From positions 10,105,001-10,169,000 of the forward strand of contig CAMRHE010000011.1 in assembly GCA_947044405.1 (NCBI GenBank): a stretch of DNA of 64,000 nt. The letters are read 5' to 3'. Below are positions 1 through 11,504 of the stretch, one piece after another. How positions within the stretch are numbered: the stretch's first letter is position 1; each line of letters begins with the position of its first letter. The notes under the pieces are model-generated. The model worked only from the letters and a program-made list of their open reading frames with translations, was not told the origin of the DNA and ran no database searches. The position numbers and the translations under genes were made by a program. The DNA is from Leptodactylus fallax (Eukaryota; Chordata; Amphibia; Anura; Leptodactylidae).

Positions 1-880
1 CAGTTCTAAATTTCTTGTTATTTATGTAATTGAAGAAAATTTTAGTGTTATTTTTGCTTTTCCTGGCAATAAACCTCCCTTTCTCAATCTTTGCTGCCTT
101 TATCTGTTTTTACACATCTTGTTTTTATTATTTATTGTGCAACTCACTGTTTTGTTTAAACACAATTGTTTTCTATTGTTCCTGACATGTTTATTCCCAC
201 ACAGTATACATTTTTCAGAGGATCTATTTAAGACGCTTTTAAAAATGTCCCATTTAGCCATTTTACTTTTGTTTCTAAGGACTCTGTCCCAGTTTATGGC
301 TCTATGGTCTCCGTGAAGTTTAGTGTTTTTGTACCCCCGCTAATAAACATCTTAAGTTAAAGGATACTTGGGGCTTGGCCTAGACCTCAATGTAGTGGGA
401 TGCAGGTCTGGAGCTCCTACCCTGCACCCAGCTAATAGTGACATGCCTGCTATTTTTGAGGGGACCCCTGGGGCTCCTACACTGGTGAGGTTTGCACATA
501 ATTATTGTGGTCCATGTAGTATATGGTTTATGTAGTAGACCACGTCTCATACCTTCTATTTGAGGCTGCAACAGTGTATAGTCTATGTCTAAACTATTGT
601 AAATAGGCATACTGATTTGTTGCTCATCTAGTCTAACCTATTAATTTACTTGGGCTTTAGCGCCTTTTCATATTACTCTCTCCCAGCCATTATCTCCATT
701 ATCTCCAAATCTCCATCTGGTGGAGATTTAATATCCAGTCCCACAGTATACTGTATTTGGGTGGTGTGTTTACTTTTTAAGACACTCCTGCTGGTCAAAA
801 CTAATTAGTAATACTGTGAGGAGTTGCTTCTGTGGATGCCACTTTATCAGGTGTCTGCCGTTTTGTTTTTTATATATTTG
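1..880. other. AT-rich sequence, no gene seen
   Basis: I see no protein motif, RNA gene or clear repeat boundary here. The only open frames are short and have no recognisable domain. The stretch leads into a Tc1-like remnant at about 897. It could be unique intergenic DNA or very old repeats. Confidence 0.5.
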
Positions 881-970
881 GGATAGTTTTAAATAAGACT
901 AATCAAAATTGATGAGACCAAGATAGAGCTTTTTGGTAAAGCACATCATTCTACTGTTTACCGAAAATAG

Positions 971-1207
<237 letters not shown>

Positions 1208-1282
1208 TAAAAAAACACCCAGATATGGATAGAAACAAAGTGCTCGAGAGTTCTGAAGTGACCAGCAATGAGTCCGGATCTA

Positions 1283-1503
1283 CAGTGCCTTGCGAAAGTA
1301 TTCGGCTCCCTTGAACTTTTAAACCTTTTGCCACATTTCAGGCTTAAAACATAAGGATATAAAATTTTTATTTTTTTGGTGAAGAATCAACAACAAATGG
1401 GACACAATTGTGAAGTGGAAAGAAATTTATTGGTTATTTTAAACTTTTGTAAAAAATAAAAAACTGAAAAGTGGGGCGTGCAATATTATTCGGCCCCTTT
1501 ACT
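1283..1503. repeat. Left inverted repeat of the 1283-2909 Tc1
   Basis: This arm pairs with 2692-2909 in reverse orientation. The motif TTCGGC with the following C-run appears near the outer end (about 1302) and again near the inner end (about 1491), giving the two direct repeats expected for an IR/DR arm. Confidence 0.8.
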
Positions 1504-1675
1504 TTCAGTGCAGCAAACTCACTCCAGAAGTTCAGTGAGGATCTCTGAATGATCCAATGTTGTCCTAAAGGACTGATGATAATAAATATAATCCACCTGT
1601 GTGTAATCAAGTCTCTGTATAAATGCACCTGCTCTGTGATAGTCTCGAGGTTCTGTTTAAAGCGCAGAGAGCATC

Positions 1676-2689
1676 ATGAAGACTAAGGAACACACCATGC
1701 AGGTCTGAGATACTCTTGTGGAGAAGTTTAAAGCCGGATTTGGATACAAAAAGATTTCCCAAACTTTAAACATTCCAAAGAGCACTGTGCAAGCGATCAT
1801 ATTGAAATTGAAGGAGTATCAGACCACTGCAAATCTACCAAGACCCGGCCTTCCCTCTAAACTTTCATCTCAAACAAGGAGAAGACTGATCGGAGATGCA
1901 GCCAAGAGGCCCATGATCACTCTGGATGAACTGCAGAGATCTACAGCTGAGGTGGGAGAGTCTGTCCATAGGACAACAATCAGTCGTACACTGTACAAAT
2001 CTGACCTTTATGGAAGAGTGGCAAGAAGAAGGCCATTTCTCAAAGATATCCATAAAAAGTCTTGATTAAAGTTTGCCACAAGCCACCTGGGAGACACACC
2101 AAACATGTGAAAAAGGTTCTCTGGTCAGATGAAACCAAAATCGAAATTTTTGGCCACAATGCAAAACGATATGTTTGGCGTAAAAGCAACACAGCTCATC
2201 ACCCTGAACACACATCCCCACTGTCAAACATGGTGGTGGCAGCATCAAGGTTTGGGCCTGCTTTTCTTCAGCAGGGACAGGGAAGATGGTTAAAACTGAT
2301 GGGAAGATGGATGGAGCCAAATACAGGACCATTCTGGAAGAAAACCTGTTGGAGTCTGCAAAAGACCTGGGACTGGGACGGAGATTTATCTTCCAAAAAG
2401 ACAATGATCCCAAACATAAAGCAAAATCTACAATAGAATGGTTCACAAATAAACGTATCCAGGTGTTACAATGGCCAAGTCAAAGTCCAGACCTGAATCC
2501 AATCGAGAATCTGTGGAAAGAGCTGAAAACTGCTGTTCACAAACGCTCTCCATCCAACCTCACTGAGCTTGAGCTGTTTTCCAAGGAAGAATGGGCAAAA
2601 CTGTCTCTCGATGTGCAAAACTGATAGAGACATACCCCAAGCGACTTGCAGCTGTAATCGCAGCAAAAGGTGGCGCTACAAAGTATTAA
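1676..2689 (+). pseudogene. Tc1 transposase, broken by stops and frameshifts
   Basis: The frame starts at ATG 1676 (MKTKEH), which fits the family's usual start. It has an N-terminal paired-like helix-turn-helix region followed by a DD34E catalytic domain. Visible motifs are LWSDETK (first Asp), FQKDNDPKH (second Asp) and [11 protein letters not shown] (third acidic residue). Breaks, in order: a stop at 1706-1708 where the family has Arg, a stop at 2063-2065, a one-base loss near 2112 at a Trp codon, a one-base loss near 2213, and a shift near 2600 before the C-terminal KGGATKY-type end. All catalytic residues survive, but no single frame does. Length would be about 340 residues, normal for the family. 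Confidence 0.85.
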
Positions 2690-2691
2690 CT

Positions 2692-2909
2692 GAAGGGGGC
2701 CGAATATTTTGGCACTCCCCACTTTTCAGTTTTTTATTTTTTACAAAAGTTTAAAATATCCAATAAATTTCGTTCCACTTCACGATTGTGTCCCACTTGT
2801 TGTTCATTATTCACCAAAAAATTAAAATTTTATATCCTTATGTTTGAAGCCTGAAATGTGGCAAAAGGTTGAAAAGTTCAAGGGGGCCGAATACTTTTGC
2901 AAGGTACTG
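2692..2909. repeat. Right inverted repeat of the 1283-2909 Tc1
   Basis: This is the reverse complement of 1283-1503 with scattered differences. The repeated GGGGGCCGAATA motif occurs at about 2695 and 2883. It lies directly after the transposase stop codon. Confidence 0.8.
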
Positions 2910-3173
2910 TAAATCCTATTGAACACCTGTGATCTTAAAATTGCAGTTGGGAGAAAGCACCCTTCAAATATGAGAGACCTAAAGCAGTTTGTTGATTATT
3001 ATAGGAAACAATTGATTTCAGTTATTTTTTCCTAAGGGTGTGAACCAAATATTAAGTTGAGGGTGCCAGTAATTTTGTCCGGACCATTTTTGGAGTTTTG
3101 CATGAAATTATATCATTTTTGGCTTTTTTTTCTCAGTTTTTTGTGTTGTTCCAATACACACAAAAAGTAAACA

Positions 3174-3920
3174 TGTGCAGCATCCCAGAATGCTACTGCT
3201 TTTGTGTGTTTGTCATTGTGCCTCTGGGTTTCATGTTTGTATGTTCTGTTCCTTGTTAAGTGTCACTGTTGTGCAGCTTACCTTGTATTTTCCCCCTGCA
3301 GTGTTCAAAACCTTGCCTTGGATCAGCCCTAGCCTATCACAGGCCACTGGGCGGGGTTGTGGGAGACTCCATCTCCACGGTAACCCTTGGTCTGAGAGCA
3401 GTTCAGTCAGTCTAGTGTGAGCAGTGGAACAGTAAGGGTGTGCAGAGGTTTCCTGACCCACAAGCTGCACTGAGGCCAACGGTTAGCCATCACAGCCTTC
3501 AGGCGAATTACTTAGGCCCTAGTCTTCAGGTAACCAGTTCCTTGTCAGGCCTCCTAGAACCAAGGCTGGGGATTGGACACTGTATTACTACCCCCCATTT
3601 AGAAGCTGCTTTTGCCTTGTGCTCCCTGTTGCCGAATAAAGGCTGTTTGGTTTACCTGCATCGCTGAATCCTGAGTCGTGTCTGCATTACCATCAGGGCC
3701 CTTCCGTACAACACTACACCGGCTCAGGTAGGAGAGGTCCCCTCTTCAACTGGAATTGCCCTGGGGGAAACAACTATTACCACCACCATCCGCTAGTGCT
3801 GCAGGACCGCCCTCGACTTTGTCCGGCCTAGGAGTGGGATTGGAGCGATTGGGGGAGCGTGCTCGACCTGCTAGGTGGCACAGCATCCGCCACTACTCCG
3901 GATTCCTCCGACTGGGTTGT
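3174..3920 (+). repeat. 5' LTR of the + strand Gypsy element (Gypsy A)
   Basis: Positions 3229-3920 match 10722-11420 closely, and both match a more divergent copy at 45868-46818, which identifies the block as an LTR. A TG start is likely near 3174, judged from alignment with the 45868 copy. It contains a polyadenylation signal AATAAA at 3635-3640 and a GC-rich 3' part. The 3' boundary is placed before a candidate primer-binding stretch at 3924. Both outer boundaries are approximate because I could not find a target duplication. Confidence 0.75.
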
Positions 3921-3923
3921 TTT

Positions 3924-3941
3924 TGGCGTAGTCGGCAGGAT
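3924..3941 (+). promoter_or_regulatory. Candidate primer-binding site of Gypsy A
   Basis: The sequence TGGCGTAGTCGGCAGGAT starts a few bases after the LTR, where a tRNA primer would anneal to start minus-strand synthesis. The TGGCG start is common for such sites. I did not assign the tRNA. Confidence 0.5.
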
Positions 3942-4548
3942 CAAGACTCCCTTGTCCTTATACCATCACAGACTACGGTGTCAAGATCCTTACTTCATCT
4001 TTACAACGGGTGAGTTGAAAAGTTTATTGGCTGTGTGAGAGACATATCCCTGTGGATTTATACTGAGGACTCTGTGTATGTGCCTGGAGCTGTTTGTCGC
4101 TATCTCCCTGGATTGTTTGCAAAGACTGTGGACAATAGCCACTGTTTGCAAAGTTCAGCCACATTGCAAGCCAGAGGACCGCCAGCCGTTACCGGACTAT
4201 GTATTTACTGTTGCGACATCACCGATGCACGTGAGTCCAGCCCACGAGGGGTTAACTCCAGCCTCAGACGGAGCTGCATCTTTCAAAATCCCCAGCTCCG
4301 CAGAGGTTAACCGCCAGCCCGCCAAAAATCAGCGCTCAGGCGGGAAGACTGACGTCAGAGGTGCATCAGCCAAGCTCCACCCTCCTATTCGAAAAGGACG
4401 AATCAGCGACCGCTGACGTCAGCGGGACAACCCCTCCTATAGGACAGTGTCATCAGAGCCTCCTGGGCGCCGCCATTTTGGGTGAGACCATTCCCATAGA
4501 CTGACTGTTATAGTGCTGTCCTTACCTAGAAACTTGTTTGCTGTCACC

Positions 4549-4795
4549 ATGTCGGATCATAGCGATCATGAGTCCGTTAGCCCTGCAGGGTCTCCAGTGT
4601 CTGCCGCATCATCTGTGTCTGCCACATCGTCTGTGGTTTCTACTCCTACCTCTGTGGCCACCATTATGCCGCTCACCATGCCATACTACCTGGGTGCGCC
4701 TTGGCTACCCCGATACAAAGAGGAAGCGCACACCCTAAGGGACTTTAAGGACCGCATGCAGGCTATGTTCAAGCTGTACCCCCTGTCTGAGGAGC
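4549..4795 (+). pseudogene. gag: Gypsy A gag, N-terminal part
   Basis: The frame opens at ATG 4549 with a Ser/Thr/Val-rich N-terminus (MSDHSDHESVSPAG) and continues to a matrix/capsid-like stretch. Gag would form the particle shell of the retrotransposon. At 4788-4795 (TGAGGAGC) the gene is interrupted by a 2527-bp insertion, and the same eight bases precede the continuation at 7331. The reading frame is kept across the site when the insert and one copy of the 8-mer are ignored. The upstream part of the same open frame (4513-4548) has no clear role. Confidence 0.75.
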
Positions 4796-5036
4796 CAGTG
4801 GTGAATCTAGCCTCTTTGCTGCCTGAGGCGGACTATAGAAATATGCCCCCCCAAAAAAAAAATAAAAAAATAAAATTGAGTTTCCATGCTACTAGTTTAA
4901 CACACTGTTATCGTCGCACAATATACACAATACACAAAGTTATAAAACAGTTTTTAAGAATTCTTCTTCCTGTATTACTTCAGTATCAGATCAACAACAC
5001 GGCATTAACAATGAAAGTAACTTCACATATCTTCTG

Positions 5037-5174
5037 CTTGGTGGATGGACGAGCCCACATGGCCCCCATTCTCTATAATAGGAGCGCCGCAGATAGCTGA
5101 GTACTGGACTTCGGGTATCTTTGGCACTCCCATTAAAGTGAATGAGAGCCACGCGGGTTCGTCCATCCACCAAG
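5037..5174. repeat. Inverted repeat, 26-bp arms
   Basis: Arms at 5037-5062 and 5149-5174 both contain GGTGGATGGACGAGCC-type sequence in opposite orientation with a few mismatches, separated by 86 bases. This looks like a small foldback unit. It contains no gene. Confidence 0.65.
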
Positions 5175-5639
5175 TGACACACCTATATATATGGCTGCAG
5201 TCAGGTTGAATTCCCACCCAGTGGGGGGAAAAAACCCAATTCTCAGGCTCAGTGGGGGTCTCAGCAGACAGAACCCCATTAATCAGGTATTTATCCTCTA
5301 TCATTAAGTTGTATACAGTGCAGTAACATTTTGTGCCTTACATGTGACATCTCTGACTAATCCTTCACATTTCCCCTCTCTTCCCTTTAGACCGCCATGA
5401 CCACTTCTTCCAGCTGTGACTTGTCTCTGTAAAGTTTGCAACACAGACATCTTTGACTCCTCACTTTACCAGGCATCCAACCCACATTGTCCTCACCTAC
5501 ACAAAGCCCCCATTCTGCTGCTACCCCCAATTATAAAATATATGATACAGTATAACCCCCCATAATGAAAAATACCCCCAAGTGCATCTTTATATTAATA
5601 ACATCCGTGTGTACCCTGTATAAATAGCGCCTCTTATTA

Positions 5640-5940
5640 ATAATGCCCCAGGTGTTAACTAATTAAAAGGTTTTCTAGGTCATTAATAAACTAATCAGTG
5701 GGGCTCAAAAACCCAGGACCCCCACTGATCAGCTGTTTGAATGGTACCTGTGTAAGCGCCATGACCGCTTCTCTGTTTACATAGTGTCATTCATTTCATA
5801 GCGGCCATGTAATGTAACTACAGCCTCGTCCTGTACATGTCTACAGTATGTGACAAGGCTAGAATTACATCACACGGCCACTATAAACAGACAGCGTATA
5901 ATATAAACAGGCGCCATAGCCCCTGTTTATAGCGCCCCAT
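5640..5940. repeat. Interspersed repeat with GATCAGCTGTT core
   Basis: The core ACTGATCAGCTGTTTGAA and the preceding acccaggaccccc stretch match the block near 44260-44300 in the same window. It has no coding potential. Copies like this are common in frog intergenic DNA; that statement is from general knowledge. Confidence 0.5.
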
Positions 5941-5954
5941 TTACACACACTATA

Positions 5955-6537
5955 ATGTTCCACAGCAGTCCCTGCACACAGTATTACACAGTATTATGGC
6001 CCGCAGCGGCCCCTGCACACTGTATTATGCCTCGCAGCGGCCCCTGCACACGGTATTATGCTCCATAGTGGCCCCTGCACAGGGTATTATGTTCCACAGA
6101 AACTCCTGCAAACAGTTTTATGCTCCCTAGTGGCCCCTGCACACGGTATTATGCCCCATATTGGCCCCTGCACACGGTATTATGCTCCATGTTGGCCCCT
6201 GCACACGGTATTATGCTCCACAGTGGCCCCAGCACACGGTATTATGCTCCATAGTGGCCCCTGCACTGGTATTATGCTCTATAGTGGCCCCTGCACTGGT
6301 ATAATACTCCCTAGTGGCCCCTGCACTTGTATTATGCTCCATAGTGGCCCCTGCACTTGTATTATGCTCCATAGTGGCCCCTGCACCTGGTATTATGCTC
6401 TATAGTGGCCCCTGCACTCGGTATTATGCTCTATAGTGGCCCCTGCACTTGTATTATGCTCCAGAGTGGCCCCTGCACAGGGTATTATGCTCTACAGTGG
6501 CCCCTGCACACGTTATTATGCCCCATAGTGGGCCACC
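5955..6537. repeat. Tandem array of a 31-bp unit, about 19 copies
   Basis: The repeating unit reads like TATGCTCCATAGTGGCCC followed by CTGCACACGGTAT, with point changes between copies. Open frames across it encode repeated SGPCT-like peptides only because the array is open; they are not genes. The same unit occurs in reverse orientation at about 63018-63756. Confidence 0.9.
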
Positions 6538-6544
6538 CATGAAC

Positions 6545-7248
6545 TATTATTGTACTCTGGGGTCTTTTCAGACTCCAGAGTATAATGATTGGAGACCCAG
6601 GGGAGAATACAAACATAAAAACCAATGTTACTTACCTATCCTGGACACCGGTGCACTCCTTGCAGCTTTCGGCCCAGTTTAATTGCTCACAGACGTCACG
6701 TGATCAGGCCGGCGACGCGACCTGATGACGTCACAAGAGGCCTCAAGCCTTCTCAGAGTTACATCGGATCGCAGGAGGTGAGTAACATTGGTTTTTATGT
6801 TCCCTCACCTACCCTAGGCCTCCGATTATTATACTCGGTGGTCTGAAAAGACCCTGCAGTATAATAATAGTAGTGTTTGAGGCCCGCGGTCTCACTTACC
6901 GATGACCGCAGCCGCTCACAGAGGCATCCGTTTCCCTTTCTGCGTCCCATAGCAGAAAGGGAAGTGGGGGCGGCCACGAGCTGACGCGGGCTAGGTAAAT
7001 AAATAGGCCGTGACCTGCCGGGAATACTCCAGCAGGTCACGGCCTATTTATATATAAAAAAAAGTTATACTCACCTGCGGTGCCTTGATGCAGCCGCCGC
7101 CTCCTCTTCTTGTCCGCGATGTCTGTGTCTCAGCGTAGGCGGCGTGATGATGTCATTGCATCGCCGCCTGCGCTGAGATGCGACGTCTTGTAAACCAGCC
7201 CAGGACAGGCCCCGCTCAGCTCTGTTTTTTTTTTTAAAGCTGGTTTAC
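6545..7248. repeat. Chain of six hairpins inside the hAT-like element
   Basis: Successive inverted repeats are: 6545-6564/6569-6588 (17 of 20 pairs), 6825-6844/6849-6868, 6932-6943/6952-6963 (12 bp perfect), 7000-7018/7032-7050 (19 bp perfect), 7128-7144/7162-7178 (one mismatch) and 7190-7199/7239-7248 (10 bp perfect). The first two share an ATTATACT...GGTCT stem that recurs at 51145 and 62941. There is no coding capacity. Confidence 0.85.
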
Positions 7249-7330
7249 ATTAAATAGTATAAATGCCGTCCCCGGGAAGGTGCCGTCTGAGGCGGCCGCC
7301 TCACTTCGCCTCATTAGCGGTGTGAGGAGC

Positions 7331-8030
7331 AGAAAGTGGAAATTCTGGTGGGGCAGCTGGAGGGCGCTGCTCAGAGGGAAGTCAAATCCTGGCCCTCTTC
7401 CTACAAGACATCACTGGAGCAAGTGCTGCAGCGGCTTTGTGACATCTTTGAAGTCCGAAGTGCGTCTGAGTTGAGGATGCGGTTTTATAGCAGAAAACAA
7501 CAAGCCAGTGAATCCCTCAGAGAATTTGCCCTGTCCTTGCAAGACGCTTTCCAAGCTGTAACCCAAGTGGATCCTCGGGCTGCAGAGAACCCCGACGCTG
7601 TCTTGAGAAAACAGTTCATTGAGGGTGCTGAGGATGATGCCTTAAAGAGACAGTTAAGAATTCTCTCTGCCCAACACCCGGCTGTTTCCTTCCTGGACTT
7701 TAAAGAACAGGTCATACCAATACTGGGCCCTGAACACCAACCAGGGTCCCCAGCTCAGCCTGCCTCACCTGGGGCTGTCCCGACTATCACCCTGGAGCCT
7801 TACTCTCCTAAACGGCGCCATGTCTATTTGTCAGCACCGCAGGCCGTATCAACACCAGGGCCATGCGACGTGGCGGATCTGAGAGAACAGGTCTCCCTGC
7901 TGGTCAGAAGTGTGGATGTCCTGACCAAGAAGCTAGAACACCTGCAGGCCGGACCCCAATCAAGGAGTGCACCACCCTCTCCTTCCAAGTCTCCGCCAGA
8001 GTTTCCCAGGGGAACTGCCCGGAGAAGACA
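7331..8030 (+). pseudogene. gag: Gypsy A gag, C-terminal part
   Basis: The frame continues the gag begun at 4549. It shows a Ty3/Gypsy capsid-type region (GQLEGAA near 7351, ELRMRFY near 7470) followed by a Pro-rich linker. The nucleocapsid zinc knuckle and almost all of the protease are missing: a scrap of knuckle-like sequence near 8010 is followed at once by sequence upstream of reverse transcriptase, pointing to an internal deletion. The gag frame runs straight into RT, which is not normal for an element with a protease between them. Confidence 0.75.
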
Positions 8031-8089
8031 CTGCCCGGTGGTGATAGTGTCCTATTTGGCTCCAGAGGATGTTATTGAATTTGCTGCTT

Positions 8090-9770
8090 CCACTGCATTT
8101 CAGTCCTCACAGAAAGTTGTCTTCAAAGGAGAGAAAGAAACTGACAAAGCATGGTGGGAGGAGTTACATATTGGAGCCCTAGACACCCCAGCTGAACAGA
8201 TTGAAGGCGTTCTCTCGGTGGTAAAGGACTGTCAGTCAGCCTTCAATCAGCATCCACTGGACTTTGGGCACACCAAGTTCATTGAGCATACCATTCCTAC
8301 TGGTACACATCCTCCTATCAAAGAGAGGTACAGGCCCATTCTACCGGCTAACTACCAGACTGTCAAGAAGCTGATGGCTGAAATGAAGGACGCTAACGTA
8401 ATCCGTGAGAGCCACAGCCCCTGGGCTGCCCTAATGGTGCTGGTAAAGAAGAAAGACGGCGGTGTCCGGTTTTGCGTGGATTACAGGAAGATGAATGCTG
8501 TCACCCTCAAGGACGCCTACCCTTTACCTCGTATAGAGGAGTCCCTTACAGCACTGGGAGCTGAAGCCTATTACTCCACCCTGGACTTTACCAGCGGGTA
8601 CTGGCAAGTACCCGTAGCTGCTGCTGACCGAGAAAAGACGGCCTTCACAACACCCATGGGCCTCTTTGAGTTCAACAGCATGCCTTTTGGACTCTGTAAT
8701 GCCCCTGGAACATTTCATCGCCTCATGGAGCGCTGTCTGGGGCACAAGAACGTTGAGACTGTTCTGCTGTGCCTTGATGACGTCATCATCTTCTCTAAGA
8801 CGTATGAGGAGAACCTACAACATCTTACAGAAGTGTTCCAGATCCTGGCACAGCACGGGCTGAAAGTGAAACCATCCAAGTGTCACCTGCTGCAGACTCA
8901 AGTCCGCTACCTGGGGCATGTGGTCAGCGCTGAAGGGTGAGGCCTGATCCTGATAAGATCGCTGCTGTGGAAGATTGGCCCACACCTACTAAAGGGAAAG
9001 AGATCAGGAGCTTTCTGGGGTTTGCCGGATACTACAGGAGGTTCATCCCTAAGTTTGCCCAGATCTCTGAGCCCCTGCAAGAACTGTTGAGAGGGCATCC
9101 TAAAGAGGAGCTAAGGAAGAAGATTCCTATCGAGTGGGGAGAGTGACAAGATACCGCATTTCAGAGACTGAAAAGCTTGCTGACTGAGCCACCTGTCCTG
9201 GGCTACCCGGATTACAGCTTACCTTTCCGGCTACACACCGATGCCAGTACCAAGGGCTTAGGTGCCATCCTCTCTCAGATTCAAGACGGGAAGGTGAGAG
9301 TAATTGCCTTTGCCAGCAGGTCTCTGAAGGGAGCTGAAAGAAATGACCAGAATTACAAATCCTTCAAGCTGGAGTTCCTGGCCTTGGTGTGGGCTGTCAC
9401 CGAAAAGTTCAAAGACTATCTGGCTGCTACTCCCTTTGAAGTCTACACAGACAACAACCCACTAGCACACCTGGCTACCGCACGACTGGGAGCTTTAGAG
9501 CAATGATGGGCGTCACGTCTGGCCAATTACAACTGCTTGGTCAAGTACAAGTCCGGCAAAGCCAACGTCGGGGCAGACGCCTTGTCCCAGCTACCAACGG
9601 AGACCAGTCCTGGTGAGGATGCGGATGAGTGGGAAGAAATGGAGATGCCAGCTTTCTATGCCCAGTTTGCCAAGCAAGTGGATCACACCGTCAAAGTCCC
9701 AGCTGCCCCTGCTGCTCCTACGCAGTTGCCGGTGAAGTCGACTCCTGAGACAGAATTATGGGCCCAGTTG
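8090..9770 (+). pseudogene. pol: Gypsy A reverse transcriptase and RNase H
   Basis: RT would copy element RNA into DNA; RNase H would remove the RNA. RT motifs in order: FCVDYRKMN near 8473, STLDFTSGYWQV near 8575, FGLCNAP near 8689 and the active-site motif at 8770-8781, which reads CLDD instead of the usual YLDD. A frame break at 8936-8940 comes just after GHVVSAEG. RNase H follows with HTDAS near 9234, SLKGAE near 9319 and YTDNN near 9443. Stops interrupt at 9144-9146, 9504-9506 and 9771-9773. The copy is inactive. Confidence 0.88.
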
Positions 9771-9779
9771 TAGTCTGTA

Positions 9780-10721
9780 AGTAAAGTTCTGCGTGAGATA
9801 CAAGACTTTCTGAGCCAAGGTATGCTGCCAACTGGACTCCGGGGAGTTCGTGCCAATCCGGAGCTGTGAAAGTTGTGGAGACAGAGGAGGAAGCTGTTCC
9901 TGAGAGGAGGACTTGTGTATGAACGTTCCACTGATCCTATTTCTGGGACCCGACTCCGTCAAATTGTCGTCCCTCGATGCGATGTGGGCACAGTCCTGGA
10001 GGCTTATCATGACAAGTCTTGACACTTTGGGGTTCAGAAGACTGACGCTACTATCATAAGTTGGTTCTACTGGGTTGGTCTGAGAGACGACGTCGAGAAG
10101 TGGTGCAGAGAGTGTACTGCCTGCACCCTTACCAGAGGGGAGAAAGCTGATCAGAAGGCTCCACTCCATCCTATTGAGAGCCATCATCCGCTGGAGATTG
10201 TGGCTCTGGACCACCTGAAGGTAGAACCCAGCCGCTCTGGATACACCTATGTGCTGACTATGATTGACCACTACACCAAGTTCACAGTGGCTGTACCCGT
10301 ACGTGATCTTTCGGCTAAGACTACTGCTAAGGCCTTCTGGAAGTCTTTCCTTCTTCCCTATGGATGTCCTGAGAAGATCCTCACAGACCGGGGTTCCGCA
10401 TTTGAGTCTCAGCTGTTCCTGGAACTCTGTGCCCTGTACAACTGCAAGAAGCTGCGTACAACATCTTACCATCCTCAGGGCAATGGTCTATGTGAGAAGA
10501 TGAACCAGACTCTTCTTGGACTCCTCCGGACTTTGTCACCCTCCAGCCGAGCAGATTGGCCGCTACGGTTACCTGAGCTGGTCTACCAGTATAACAACCA
10601 GAAGCAGCTGTCCACCGGGTATACACCATACTACCTGATGTTTGGAAGACATGGGAAGCTGCCTGTTGATGTTGCCTTGGGAGTGCTGTTCCTGATGACA
10701 TCAATCCACTGCCAAAGACCG
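9780..10721 (+). pseudogene. pol: Gypsy A integrase
   Basis: Integrase would insert the DNA copy into the genome. A HHCC zinc-binding region is visible near 10008-10126 (YHDKS, then CRECTAC), with a stop replacing the residue before the second His. The catalytic triad is present: Asp at 10209, Asp at 10386 and Glu at 10494, spaced as DD35E. The C-terminal region ends abruptly at about 10721, where sequence jumps into the LTR, so the integrase C-terminus and any polypurine tract are deleted. It lies after RNase H, the normal Ty3/Gypsy order. Confidence 0.88.
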
Positions 10722-11420
10722 TTTCATGTTTGTATGTTCTGTTCCATGTTAAGTGTCACTGTTGTACTTGTATTTTCCCCCTGAAGTGTTCAAAACCTTG
10801 CCTTGAATCAGCCCTGGTCTATTACAGGCCACTGGGCGGGGTTGTGGGAGACTCCGTCTCCATGGAAACCCTTGGTCTGAGAGCAGTTTAATCAGTCTAG
10901 TGTGAGCAGTGGAAGAGTAAGGGTGTGCAGAGGTTTCCTGCCCCCACAAGCTGCACTGAGGCCAACGTTTAGCCATCACAGCCTTCAGGAGAATTACTTT
11001 GGGTCTAGTCTTCAGGTAACCAGTTCCTTGTCAGGCCTCCTAGAACCAAGGCTGGGGATTGGACACTGTATTACTACCCCCCATTTAGAAGCTGCTTTTG
11101 CCTTGTGTTCCTTGTTGCCGAATAAAGGCTGTTTGGTTTACCTGCATTGCTGAATCCTAAGTCGTGCCTGCATTACCATCAGGGCCCTTCCGTACAACAC
11201 CACACTGGCTCAAGTAGGAGAGGTCCCTTCTTCAACTGGAATTGCGCAGGGGGAAAGAACTACTACCACCACCATCCGGTAGTGCTGCAGGACCCCCTTC
11301 AACTTTGTCCGGCTTAGGAGTGGGGCTAGAGCGATTGGGGAGCGTGCTTGGCCTGCTAGGTGGCACAGCATCCGCCATTACTACTGTACTCCCATCCTCC
11401 GGTTTCCTCCGACTGGGTTG
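10722..11420 (+). repeat. 3' LTR of Gypsy A, missing its first ~55 bp
   Basis: This matches 3229-3920 over its whole length with a few percent difference and small indels. AATAAA lies at 11121-11126. The missing start and missing integrase end are explained by one deletion joining pol to the LTR. It ends with GACTGGGTTG, as the 5' copy does. Confidence 0.85.
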
Positions 11421-11504
11421 CGGCATATGCGTACAACAAAACAGGTGTAAATGCAATAATTTTCTGTGAGAAATACTTGATTTTCTGGAAAAATTTCAGG
11501 AGTG

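Larger units (their letters stand above)
1283..2909 (+). mobile_element. Tc1-like DNA transposon, complete length (1627 bp)
   Basis: The element is bounded by TA dinucleotides at 1281-1282 and 2910-2911, the target duplication made by Tc1/mariner transposases. The left end begins CAGTGCCTTGCGAAAGTA and the right end is its inverse with two changes. The inverted repeats are long (about 1283-1503 and 2692-2909), and the outer motif recurs inside each arm, as in IR/DR-type Tc1 elements where transposase binds two direct repeats per arm. One transposase gene lies between the arms. It landed in an older Tc1 remnant. Confidence 0.92.
4796..7322. mobile_element. Non-autonomous hAT-like element inserted in Gypsy A gag
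   Basis: The insert is flanked by an exact 8-bp duplication TGAGGAGC (4788-4795 and 7323-7330), the hallmark of hAT transposition. Its ends begin CAGTGGTGAATCTAG and, on the other strand, CACCGCTAATGAGG, a weak short inverted repeat. It encodes no transposase. Inside are an A-rich patch (4841-4880), an inverted repeat around 5037-5174, a widespread repeat (5640-5940), a 31-bp tandem array (5955-6537) and a run of hairpins (6545-7248). The array plus hairpins recur in the element at 62334-63838. An older composite of several repeats within a hAT shell is also possible. Confidence 0.7.

Noticed and set aside
119..316. Small hydrophobic frame as a gene
   Set aside because: No domain, no supporting context, and AT-rich sequence easily gives such frames.
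5958..6535. Open frames across the 31-bp array that look like a Cys/Pro-rich repeat protein
   Set aside because: The unit length is not a multiple of three and all frames are open only because the repeat lacks stops; no start context or domain.
5955..6537. Tandem repeats as a CRISPR array
   Set aside because: Copies are contiguous with no unique spacers, and the genome is that of an animal.
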